The translations under genes and the position numbers were made by a program. The notes beneath the pieces were generated by a model that was not told the origin of the DNA, did no database searches, and saw only the letters and a program-made list of their open reading frames with translations. Shown in pieces: positions 56,336 to 64,000 of a stretch of DNA of 64,000 nt; positions within the stretch are counted from its first letter, which is position 1, and every line of letters begins with the position of its first letter. The stretch spans positions 45,678,142 to 45,742,141 of the forward strand of contig NC_051072.1 of NCBI RefSeq assembly GCF_004664715.2, read 5' to 3'. This DNA comes from Peromyscus leucopus (lineage: Eukaryota > Chordata > Mammalia > Rodentia > Cricetidae).

Positions 56336-56767
56336 CCTGGCTTTGTTGTGAGAAATACTGGCTGCAGCTCATAAAATTTGATGTTCAGCATCCTCATTGT
56401 GCTCTGCTTCTAACTAGCTTTCTGGGATTAGTAGAATCTTAGGGTGGCTAGAGACGGCCATTTAGGGAGGCACTCATCATTGCTCAGGGAGGGGGCTGCA
56501 TTGTGGGAAGCAGTACCCAGGTCAGCATCTTAGGCAGAGAATGGCACAACTGCCAAATATTTAGTTGGAAAGGGTTGTATCTGAATCAGGGCAGTGGTGG
56601 AATTATGAAACAGCTTTCCACCGCCTTCAACGAAGCCCACTAAGAAGACAGAGCAGGGGTGCGTTGTGAGTAGGTCGTGGCGATTTTTCTTTTCCTTTCC
56701 TTTCCTCCTTTTTCCCCCTTCTCCCATTGGGGAGACATCACACACTATATATCACACCATACCACAC

Positions 56768-56769
<2 letters not shown>

Positions 56770-56818
<49 letters not shown>
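56770..56818. repeat. (CA)n microsatellite
   Basis: About 24 uninterrupted CA units. Thr/His-rich open frames are artefacts. Confidence 0.95.
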
Positions 56819-56821
<3 letters not shown>

Positions 56822-56834
56822 CGTGCATCTCACC

Positions 56835-57195
56835 CCAGAAAGGGAACACACAGTGGACAAAAGTTACAACTGTAACAAAGACCAACTTGGTGAGCCATGA
56901 TGTTTTGGGGAGGGAGGGGTCCCTGGCAGGAATGTGGGTGTGGTGTTACTTTCCAGAACAGGAAGGACTCGAAAGCAGATGCGGTACTGAAAGACCCACC
57001 CACCCCAGCATGGTGACTCCTTACAAAGGCTGCAGAAGCATGGGGCTCTCTGCACAGGTTGAAGACAGCTCTCCAGTCTGATGAGAAATCTCTTCTCTCT
57101 GCATCTCTTGGGATCGGTCTTCCAAGCTTTCACTTTCCCGGGCCCCTTGTGTGAACCTCCTGTGTCTCTTGATCCTCCTCCCTCTGGGAGCAAAT
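56835..57195 (-). mobile_element. Rodent interspersed repeat (LTR-like), copy 2
   Basis: 'caaagaccaacttggtgagc', 'cagaacaggaaggactcgaa', 'acccaccccagcatggtgac' and 'ctccttacaaaggctgcaga' align in order with 50375-50530 ('ccaacttggtgaaca', 'ggcagaaaggacttag', 'caccccagcatgggtgac', 'ctcataaaagctgg'). Same orientation as copy 1, more diverged, strand uncertain. Confidence 0.5.
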
Positions 57196-57234
57196 GTTTC
57201 AGTTCCACGGAAACTGCTATACAACGGGCTAAAA

Positions 57235-57405
57235 CGTGAGGTAGTCAAGGATGACCTTCACCTTCTGATTTCCTCTGCCTTCACCTTGCAGGTGCTAGGC
57301 TTGCAGGCATGCGCTACCATGCCTGGTTGACGCAGTGCTGGAAATCAAACTCGGGGCTTTGTGCATGCGAGAGAAGCACTCTAGCAATGGAGTTGCCTTC
57401 CCGGC
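57235..57405 (-). mobile_element. B4 SINE, antisense
   Basis: The left part 'ggtgctaggcttgcaggcat' and 'gcgctaccatgcctggttga' is the B1-like half. The right part 'gctggaaatcaaactcgggg' and 'gagaagcactctagcaatgg' is the ID-like half. The fusion of the two is the definition of B4. Confidence 0.8.
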
Positions 57406-57625
57406 TCCTGTGGGTACATTTTTGCCTTTTCATCCCATTAGACATTTTTGAGAATGTAGCAAGAACTTGTGTTTTCAGCAGCCTTGGCTCTGGGATGTAT
57501 AATAATTTATTATTAATAATGATTAATAATAATCACCTTCCTAAATATTTAGTGATAAATTGGGAAAAAGCGCACCAAGAACATAATTAAGTAGATAGCG
57601 TTAAAAACATCAGAGCTTTTCATTT

Positions 57626-57703
57626 GTATAGTGCCAGGGATCAAACCTAGGGCTTCCTTCATGGCAAGGAAGCACTCTATAACTGAGCTATGCCCCCTAA
57701 CCC
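57626..57703 (-). mobile_element. ID-family SINE, antisense
   Basis: 'gtgccagggatcaaacctag', 'gcaaggaagcactctataac' and 'tgagctatgccccctaaccc' match the antisense of ID. Confidence 0.8.
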
Positions 57704-57767
57704 AAGAGACACAGTTTATGATGTGAGTTCTTGAAAGGTCTGTCCAGAATAATGGTTGGCTCTTTGT

Positions 57768-58095
57768 TTGTGTATATGTGTGTATGTGCTCACATTTGTG
57801 TGGGGATGCATGTACCTATAAACTTCTGCAGAGGCCAGAAAAGAGTGCCCTTTGTCATCCTGTGCTTTATTCCTTTGAGGTAGGGTCAAAGGAACTTTGA
57901 ACTGAACTTGGATTTTGCATTTTTAGGCGCAGGGAAACCCTAGACATCTTCCTGTGTCTGCTGCCCTCCTCAGTGCTGTGGTTATGAGCCTTGCAAAACC
58001 ATCCTTGTCTTGTTATGCTGGATCCTGGCTTCTAAGCCCCAGTGGTTACAGTGCATGACAAATGTTCTTACTCACTAAACTCCCCCCAAAGTCCC
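57768..58095 (-). mobile_element. Rodent GT-led SINE-like repeat, antisense (class uncertain)
   Basis: GT/ATGT leader (57770-57800), 'gcagaggccagaaaagagtg', 'gtggttatgagccttgcaaa', 'gatcctggcttctaagcccc' and the end 'cttactcactaaactccccc'. Same plan as 43195-43555 and 53254-53640. Confidence 0.5.
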
Positions 58096-59649
58096 CCACC
58101 TTTATGCCGCCTCCCCCACACCTCTGAAAACCTCATTACATTTTCATCTTTTCACATTGTTTTTTTTTCCCCATTTAACCAGGGCATTTAAGAGGAAGTA
58201 ATACAATTTACCGTGCCTCTTGAAGCTGACTTCTTTAGACGAAGTCCTCACCTCTTTCCTTTTAATGGAACTATTTTAGACAGAACATTTGGTAATGGTG
58301 AAACTTACAGTATGCAGATTTTCCCGAAAGCAGTTGCATCCCCACAACCTACCTCTGTTGCCAATACGTGGCTTGGTTATTTCTGGGCATGGTGGGATGA
58401 AAGGAAACAGGAGAGAGATTATGGAAGTTTGACTCAAAGATATAAAATTTAAAAAAAAGTCACTTCTGGGCAGTTATTTTATTTTTCAGCAAATACAGAG
58501 CTTATGTATTTCCCAGGTTGGTAAGTAACACGTTAACAGTAACCTTCTATACTGGTAGAGGAAACACCCCTGTTCTCTTCATTCTTCCTGCTTTGTAAGG
58601 TATACCAGTGTTAGATGTTGATACTTTAGGTACAGTTATTGATTTTAAAATATACCTACAAGGTGTGGTGCCCAGAAGCAAGGTTTTGTGTATTGCCCTG
58701 TCAGCACTGGTTAACCGACATGTTTCTGTGAGGTCAATTTAATTCAAAACACACTCAGGAAATTGTCCAGGAGCAATGTGGTTGCCAGTGGGGGCACTCC
58801 AGAGCTGGTTTGGGTTTCCCTTGCTTTACCTAGATAGTAGGAGAGTGTGTTTGGGCATTATGAAATGTAGACCCCTTCACCAAGTGTACGGATGGCGACA
58901 TAGAGAGGTCATATACCTAGGGTGTCTTTTCAAGCTTTTCTGAATAAAGAGGCATGCTAGTTGATGTATTTTAAGTGTAAAGTCCTATTGTAGACCATCT
59001 CTGTCTATCTCTTCAGAGGTTTCATTCTTTTCTGTTTGAAGTTAGTACAAATTCATGTCCTCAGTTGCTCACCCAACAGTGCCTTTTTCTTGCTGAAATA
59101 TTGTGTTGTTTTAAAGAAATGCCAATTTCTTTTTATAATAGTTTACTGATTATGTGATTTCTCTGGTTTTATAGGTTTCTTTTCTGCCAGTTTTGTTTGA
59201 AGGACAAAGGGGTGTACTTTCTTTTTATTATAATGTCTATATAAGTCTTTTGTTTGCTCATAGGAAACTTTAAAAAGGGTGTGACATTTATTTTTCAGTT
59301 GCAAGTAGGATTCACAAATTTGCGTTTTGGGAGAAATTACTTAAGTACATGTGTGAGATTTAGTTTTAAACTTCAAGAGCATATGCATATTTTATCATTC
59401 TCCTTACAGTCTTAATTTGATTTTTTAAATGGTTATACATATTTGATGTGCTCATGGCTTATTGTTAAGCAAAACCTTTCTTCCCCCTCAGAATTAAGAT
59501 GCTCGAGCGCTCATATGCTTGAGCCGTCTTTGGTTTATGGCCCTGGAATCAACAACAAACAATGAATGCTGAAAAATGGAGATATTAACAGCTCTTGCCT
59601 TTTACACCTTCATGCCAAGAAGAATTTTTCAAAAGAATAGTATTTAATT
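58096..59649. other. 1.5 kb with no gene seen; repeat-poor
   Basis: AT-rich unique sequence. A 79-codon open frame at 58213-58452 has no recognised motif. Around 59500-59560 a short CpG-containing stretch ('gatgctcgagcgctcatatg') stands out from its AT-rich surroundings. Confidence 0.45.
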
Positions 59650-59861
59650 TAGAATTTTATTCGGGGGGAGGGCTAGAGAGGAGAATAGCAGGATCCAGGT
59701 CATATGAAGGGGAAAGTAGGAAAGGTGGGAGGGGGACTCTAATGAGGGAGGAGGGAAGGAACCCAGTACAGGAGAGGAAGGGATGGGGACAAATTACACC
59801 AAGGATATTTGATAAAGACTCAAGGAATCATATTGTTTTATATTTACCTGAAATCATACAC

Positions 59862-59864
59862 TGT

Positions 59865-59920
<56 letters not shown>
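59862..59920. repeat. (GT)n microsatellite inside L1 UTR
   Basis: About 27 GT units with ATGT at both ends. Confidence 0.95.
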
Positions 59921-61089
59921 AGGTTTTATGCCACTTGGGCTGACATTGCTCCCCCCCGCAAGAGCCATAAACTATCAAACAAAACCTTGGTACCAGGCAT
60001 GAGGATCGGCTGTTCGAGTCACTGGTCAGGGTTGTCCACGTGATTTCCCTACTGTTGCCCTTGGTTGCTCTCAGAGGGTGAAGGTGAGTCTCTATTGGTA
60101 CCTCACACTTAAGACACAGGACCCAGACGATTCTAGCTGAATCTGATCTGAAGGTCTAGTCTCCTTCCTGCAGTCTAGCTTTGATAGTACCGCGTAAGCT
60201 GCCCAGGTAGAAAAGCAATCAGTAGTCTTATTTAGGTATGATGCTTATGAACTATAACAATGACCAGCATGGCAAGATATCTCTAAAAGTGTACTAGTGA
60301 CACTCATATCTTGGCAGTAGCCGACAGCTGGCTAACTGGACTCAAGGCCCACGCAACAGCAGGGAAATCACGCCTGGTACTAGAAACCACTAGATCACCA
60401 CTTCACTGACCAATGTAAGTCCTGAAACCCATCCTTGTACCCCCAGGTAAGTGCACCTCTCACCTTTCATCAAAGACTGTTCTCTTTACAGTAAGTGGAG
60501 GGCGTTACAGAAAACCACAACTAGTCATAAAAGAGATCAGTGGATTGTGGGAAGCTCAACCCCAACAGATACAACTACAGCATGACTCCTTCACCTAAGA
60601 CTCCGCAAACATCGAGGAAGAGGGGGCAGAAGGACTGCAAGAGCCAGAGGACTGGAAAGGCTGCTGTGATATCATGTCTCCTGAAATGACAGTGAAGCTG
60701 AGCCCATGATATTTCAATTATATGACTGCCACAACAAGAACTGAGCAAAGGCAACAGCAGTCGACATGCTAATGTGGACCAGGGGAAGTCTCACAGGATC
60801 TCACCCCTAGGTGAAGAACCCACAGGCAACTAATGACTGCTGAGGGAGGGAAACAGCCTCGACCAGGGATGGAACCCCTAATTGGTTATGCATTTCCAAG
60901 TGGTCAGTCCAGAAATCATATGCAGATACACCTAAGCCACACTAAACGGGCTCACTTTATTTATATTTATATCGTATTTACATATTTATGCATATCTATA
61001 TAACAATAATCAAAGAAAAGTATTGATTTGAGAGGGAATGGGGGGTATGGGAGGGGTTGGAGGGAGAAAAGGGAAGGGGTGAAGTGAAA

Positions 61090-61130
61090 TATTATTTGTT
61101 GAAAATCTGAAAAATTTTCAACAAATAATA
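61090..61130 (+). repeat. Perfect 17-bp inverted repeat at L1 3' end
   Basis: Arms 61090-61106 and 61114-61130 are perfectly complementary around a 7-nt loop 'ctgaaaa'. The right arm contains AATAAA (61127-61132, partly beyond the arm) and is followed by A8, so an RNA copy would fold a hairpin directly before its poly(A). Confidence 0.95.
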
Positions 61131-61307
61131 AAAAAAAGTTAGATGGTTAATCCACATTATAGATAAGGTGATTCCTAAAATTTCTGCTTTATTTTTCAGC
61201 TACATGACTGAACTATTTATAGCACTCTATTATTCTACCCAAAGGACAAGAGTATGAGATGAAAACTTCCATTTATCACATTGTTTCTATTTTCACTTTT
61301 TAAGAAA

Positions 61308-61540
61308 TGCAAACATTTATTACATACTAACTAAACAGCAGGCACTAAGATAAGTGCTACAGACTTAGAGTTGAATTAATACTGACCTCTGATCTTGATA
61401 GTACTTAATCATTTATTCATTAAGGAAATACTTTTTTTACTTCCTCTCATGTGCTAGTCATTGAGATATAGCTGTAATAAAACTGACAGAAATTAAGCTA
61501 ACATTCTTGATTGTGGAGATAGAAAGTAAGCAGGAAAGTT
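61308..61540 (-). mobile_element. L2 LINE 3' end, antisense (possibly two fragments)
   Basis: 'catttattcattaaggaaat', 'tcatgtgctagtcattgaga', 'gctgtaataaaactgacaga' and 'attgtggagatagaaagtaa' follow the antisense L2 3' end. A similar start ('aaacatttattacatactaa', 'caggcactaagataagtgct') occurs just before at 61311, suggesting two fragments. Confidence 0.6.

Positions 61541-61541
<1 letters not shown>

Positions 61542-61576
<35 letters not shown>
61542..61576. repeat. (AC)n microsatellite
   Basis: Seventeen AC units at the left edge of an antisense L1 UTR, the position where other copies also carry dinucleotide arrays. Confidence 0.95.
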
Positions 61577-61577
<1 letters not shown>

Positions 61578-61815
61578 TATACCCCTAAATATAAATACAA
61601 CCTGCATTTAGTGTTAGTGGTATGGATACGATTTTAGGGATGACCCCTTGGTATTGGATTACCAATCAGTGGGCGTATCCCAGGGGAAGACTGTTTCTCT
61701 CACTCTTAGCACTAGTTGCCTGTAGTTCTTTGTCTATGGTTGGGGTATCCATGAGATTTCCCTTATCACATTATCATGTCTATTGGTATTGTCTTTGTTT
61801 TGATCTTGTTTAAAC
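61577..61815 (-). mobile_element. L1 (Lx-type) 3' UTR fragment, antisense
   Basis: 'caacctgcatttagtgttag', 'cccttggtattggattacca', 'gtatcccaggggaagactgt', 'actagttgcctgtagttctt' and 'gttttgatcttgtttaaaca' align in order with 53912-54140. Confidence 0.75.
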
Positions 61816-64000
61816 AGGGAAGCTTCATCCAGAAACTGGAAGTCTGAGATGAAATCTGAGTGAAGACCTGGAATGTCATTTCATTTGGGCAGTGACGGGG
61901 TCAGGTCTACATTTAGAATGCATCATTCTGGCCATGGGGAGTATGCACTATAACGGGGTGACTCGAGGCTGTTCTGATGGGTCTGTGAGAGATCGTGATA
62001 TTCCTAGCATTTGGTGTGCATCGGGGAGGGACAGAGAGGTCAGGAGAGACCTGTAAAGCACACCCAGGAGAACCCCCTTGCATAGGAGACTGGAAGGTGA
62101 GAGGGCTCAAGTAGCTTTTAGCCTGTAGTTAAAAAAAAAAAAATGTATATATAGGCTCCACTGCATTTCACACTTGCTGTGAAACCATTTGCTATATCAG
62201 TATTTTACAGCTAGGTGTTGCCCACTCATACTTCTACTCCATTCTGTTTCAAGTTTCTTCTAAGTGCTGACACTGACTCACCAAGTTCCCTTCCACGCGG
62301 TGGAAAACACCTGGTAGTCTCCTCTCTGGTGGGTGAGCTGTCTCCTCCCCGTGGAGTGTCTCTGTGGTCAGTCATAAGGCACAAGCCAGTGGAGAGGAGA
62401 GGAGAAGGGTGGGACACAATCCTGTCATATCCAGATTCAGTGCCTGATAGAAACACCTAGCTGAGGACGTACTGTGCTGACTGTTTGAGCCAACCTATTT
62501 CTACATAACATGGTGGAAACAGCGTGAAAGAGGTGCACACCGCATGTGTCCCAGCTAGCTGTCTAGAGACTGTCTCTGCTGAGAGGTGGTTAGTTGTGCT
62601 GGGAATAGGTTGCCTTGGCTAGTTGCAAGGGGCAGGAAGAGAGTCCTGTTTTTTCTTTGTTTGTATTCCTTTGTTTACTAAAACACCCTCCACCCCCCAC
62701 CAAATACAGAATGGTGGGTTTCGGGTGCTAGGAAGGCCTCAGTGTCGCGAGTCCACAGCAAATTATCCAGACTAGTGACTTTGTACTGTTGACTCTGCTG
62801 TCACCAATTGCTGTTGAGTTTCTGTTTCTCATGGAGTGCGACGGGGGTGGGGTGTGGGATGCTCTTTTTAGAGTTGTCTGTGGAAAGCTGCATGACAAAA
62901 CATTGCCTAAAGCTCTGGTGTTTGCCTGCGGGCCCTAGTTGGGGCCATGGTGGGAACGAACCATTGTTGGTTTCTTCCAAGTAAATGACTTAGTTTTTTC
63001 ACCTCCGAAACAGGAGCTGATGCCATCTCCTTGGTCTGGCTGTTTAACGGGGGATTAAATGGTACTTTGTGTACAAAGTACAATGTTTAAGTGCTGTCTA
63101 CCAAGACTTGCCTTGTATTGCTGAATTACCGACATCAGGTCTCTTTGTTTCTTCTTATTTAGCAGTAGGAGAGATGTGGAAATTTTCTGAGTCTCAGATA
63201 TAGAAGGAACTAAAATTAAAGTTCCTTTCTTGGTGTGTGCTGGAATTTTTAACAGTATAAATTTCCATGAAAAATAAAGCTGCATTTGAGGTAAAGAAAA
63301 AAGATGTTCAAGTACATCCAAGTTGAGAGAGTTCCGTGGGTGGCTTCCAAGGGACATCGGTTCCCTGCAGTAACACATGAATCCGCTCACAGTGAACGGA
63401 ACTGCTCAGCAATGCTGGCTTCCTGCCCCTTCCACGATAGTTAAGTATAAAAATCTTGACTCATTGAGCTTATCTTCACTATTGTTGTTTTTATGGTGGG
63501 TTTCCAGTGCATTTCAGATGACTAAGTTTGGTGTTATGAACATGAAATTTTTTTTGAATGATGGAGAAATCATTACTGTACAGGGCTGGCTCCTTTAGAA
63601 TAGTGAGCACTGGAAGGTGGCTTAAAAAAATGTCTGTGGAATCAGACACAAACAAAGGCTATTTCCATCAGGAAAATTTTTATTGAGACACATTTTCCCA
63701 TTCACTCTCATGTAAAATGTAGGAGACAAGATGATGTGGCATTATTTTTCCTTTGAGAGAACATGCCAAATGCTCCCCAGTGAAACTGGTGATGCCTTCC
63801 GTTTTCTCTCTCCAGTAACTTCCAGTAAGCAGTAAATACAACTTTAGGAAGAAATAACATCCAAAGATCAGTCCCTTCTAGAAGGATCCAGTGGAAGGAG
63901 AATATTTGTTCCCCTCCTACTCTAGAGAACATCATCCGTTGGAAGTTTCTACTCTTTTGTAAACATGATCTTCTGGTTTCAAGGAAGTGAATTGGATAAA
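61816..64000. other. 2.2 kb with no gene or clear repeat
   Basis: Mostly unique DNA with an A13 run at about 62130-62142 and a C-rich patch at about 62687-62700. Open frames at 62215-62460 exist on both strands and have no motif. The window ends in unique sequence. Confidence 0.45.

Larger units (their letters stand above)
59650..61137 (+). mobile_element. L1 3' UTR, sense, about 1.5 kb, with intact 3' end
   Basis: A G-rich segment with 'gaggagaatagcaggatcca', 'caaattacaccaaggatatt', a GT array, 'aactatcaaacaaaaccttg', 'gacagctggctaactggact', 'gaaggactgcaagagccaga', 'ctgctgtgatatcatgtctc', 'cacaggcaactaatgactgc', 'aattggttatgcatttccaa', G-rich 'gtatgggaggggttggaggg' and a terminal hairpin before A8. 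The end is complete but all ORF sequence is missing. A Cys/Val-rich 135-codon frame at 59595-60002 is UTR plus microsatellite. Confidence 0.8.

Noticed and set aside
59595..60002. 135-codon open frame with a Cys/Val block
   Set aside because: It consists of L1 3' UTR plus a GT microsatellite.

Overview
The window is nuclear DNA from a mammal, almost certainly a muroid rodent. It carries B1, B2/B3, B4 and ID SINEs, Lx-type L1 3' untranslated regions, MaLR-type LTRs (ORR1/MT and older MLT1), the rodent hAT relic URR1, and much older MIR, L2 and L1M remnants. The best-preserved B1 copies (26615-26780, 35917-36062) have a right half reading 'ccaggaaaggcgca', followed by 'acacagagaaaccctgtctcg'. 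I associate that variant with cricetid rodents (hamsters, voles, Peromyscus) rather than Mus or Rattus. Species cannot be fixed from this alone.

No protein-coding gene, coding exon, rRNA, functional tRNA, CRISPR array or CpG island can be supported. The longer open frames are translations of microsatellites or of L1/SINE sequence, or are short chance frames in AT-rich unique DNA. The window reads as the inside of a large intron or as intergenic DNA. Which of these it is cannot be decided from sequence alone.

Layout: 1-9.3 kb is mostly unique with a (TCCC)n tract, two GT/CA arrays, one B2-family SINE, an L2 relic and one clean B1 with a perfect 12-bp target duplication. From 10 to 12.7 kb there is a cluster of old LINE and LTR remnants. 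From 12.7 to 17.4 kb the DNA is largely unique. From 17.4 to 23.2 kb there are a MaLR LTR, a MIR, a URR1 end, an L1 that looks 5'-inverted by twin priming (20370-21580), a B3 and a second L1 3' end. From 25.5 to 28.7 kb there is a nested MaLR/L1/B1 stack and an ORR1/MT-like solo LTR. From 30 to 35 kb there is a possible ancient LINE and then a repeat-poor block (34390-35120) that keeps more CpG than its surroundings. From 35.7 to 41.3 kb there are B1s, an ID, old LTRs and several homopolymers. From 43 to 46.5 kb there are rodent repeats, an L1 3' UTR, a long Z-DNA-prone GT/GC tract and B1s. A 71-bp tandem duplication lies at 47736-47877. From 49.5 to 57.7 kb the DNA is dense with repeats, including two same-orientation copies of one rodent repeat. 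From 59.6 to 61.9 kb there is a 1.5-kb sense L1 3' UTR ending in a perfect 17-bp hairpin, followed by L2 and L1 remnants. The last 2 kb look unique.

Nothing here amounts to a new multi-gene system. The observations worth checking are structural: retrotransposon insertion histories, microsatellites recurring at one position of the L1 3' UTR, a hairpin at an L1 3' end, a recent tandem duplication and a candidate conserved non-coding block. Repeat family names come from recalled consensus patterns, not from a search, and confidences reflect that.
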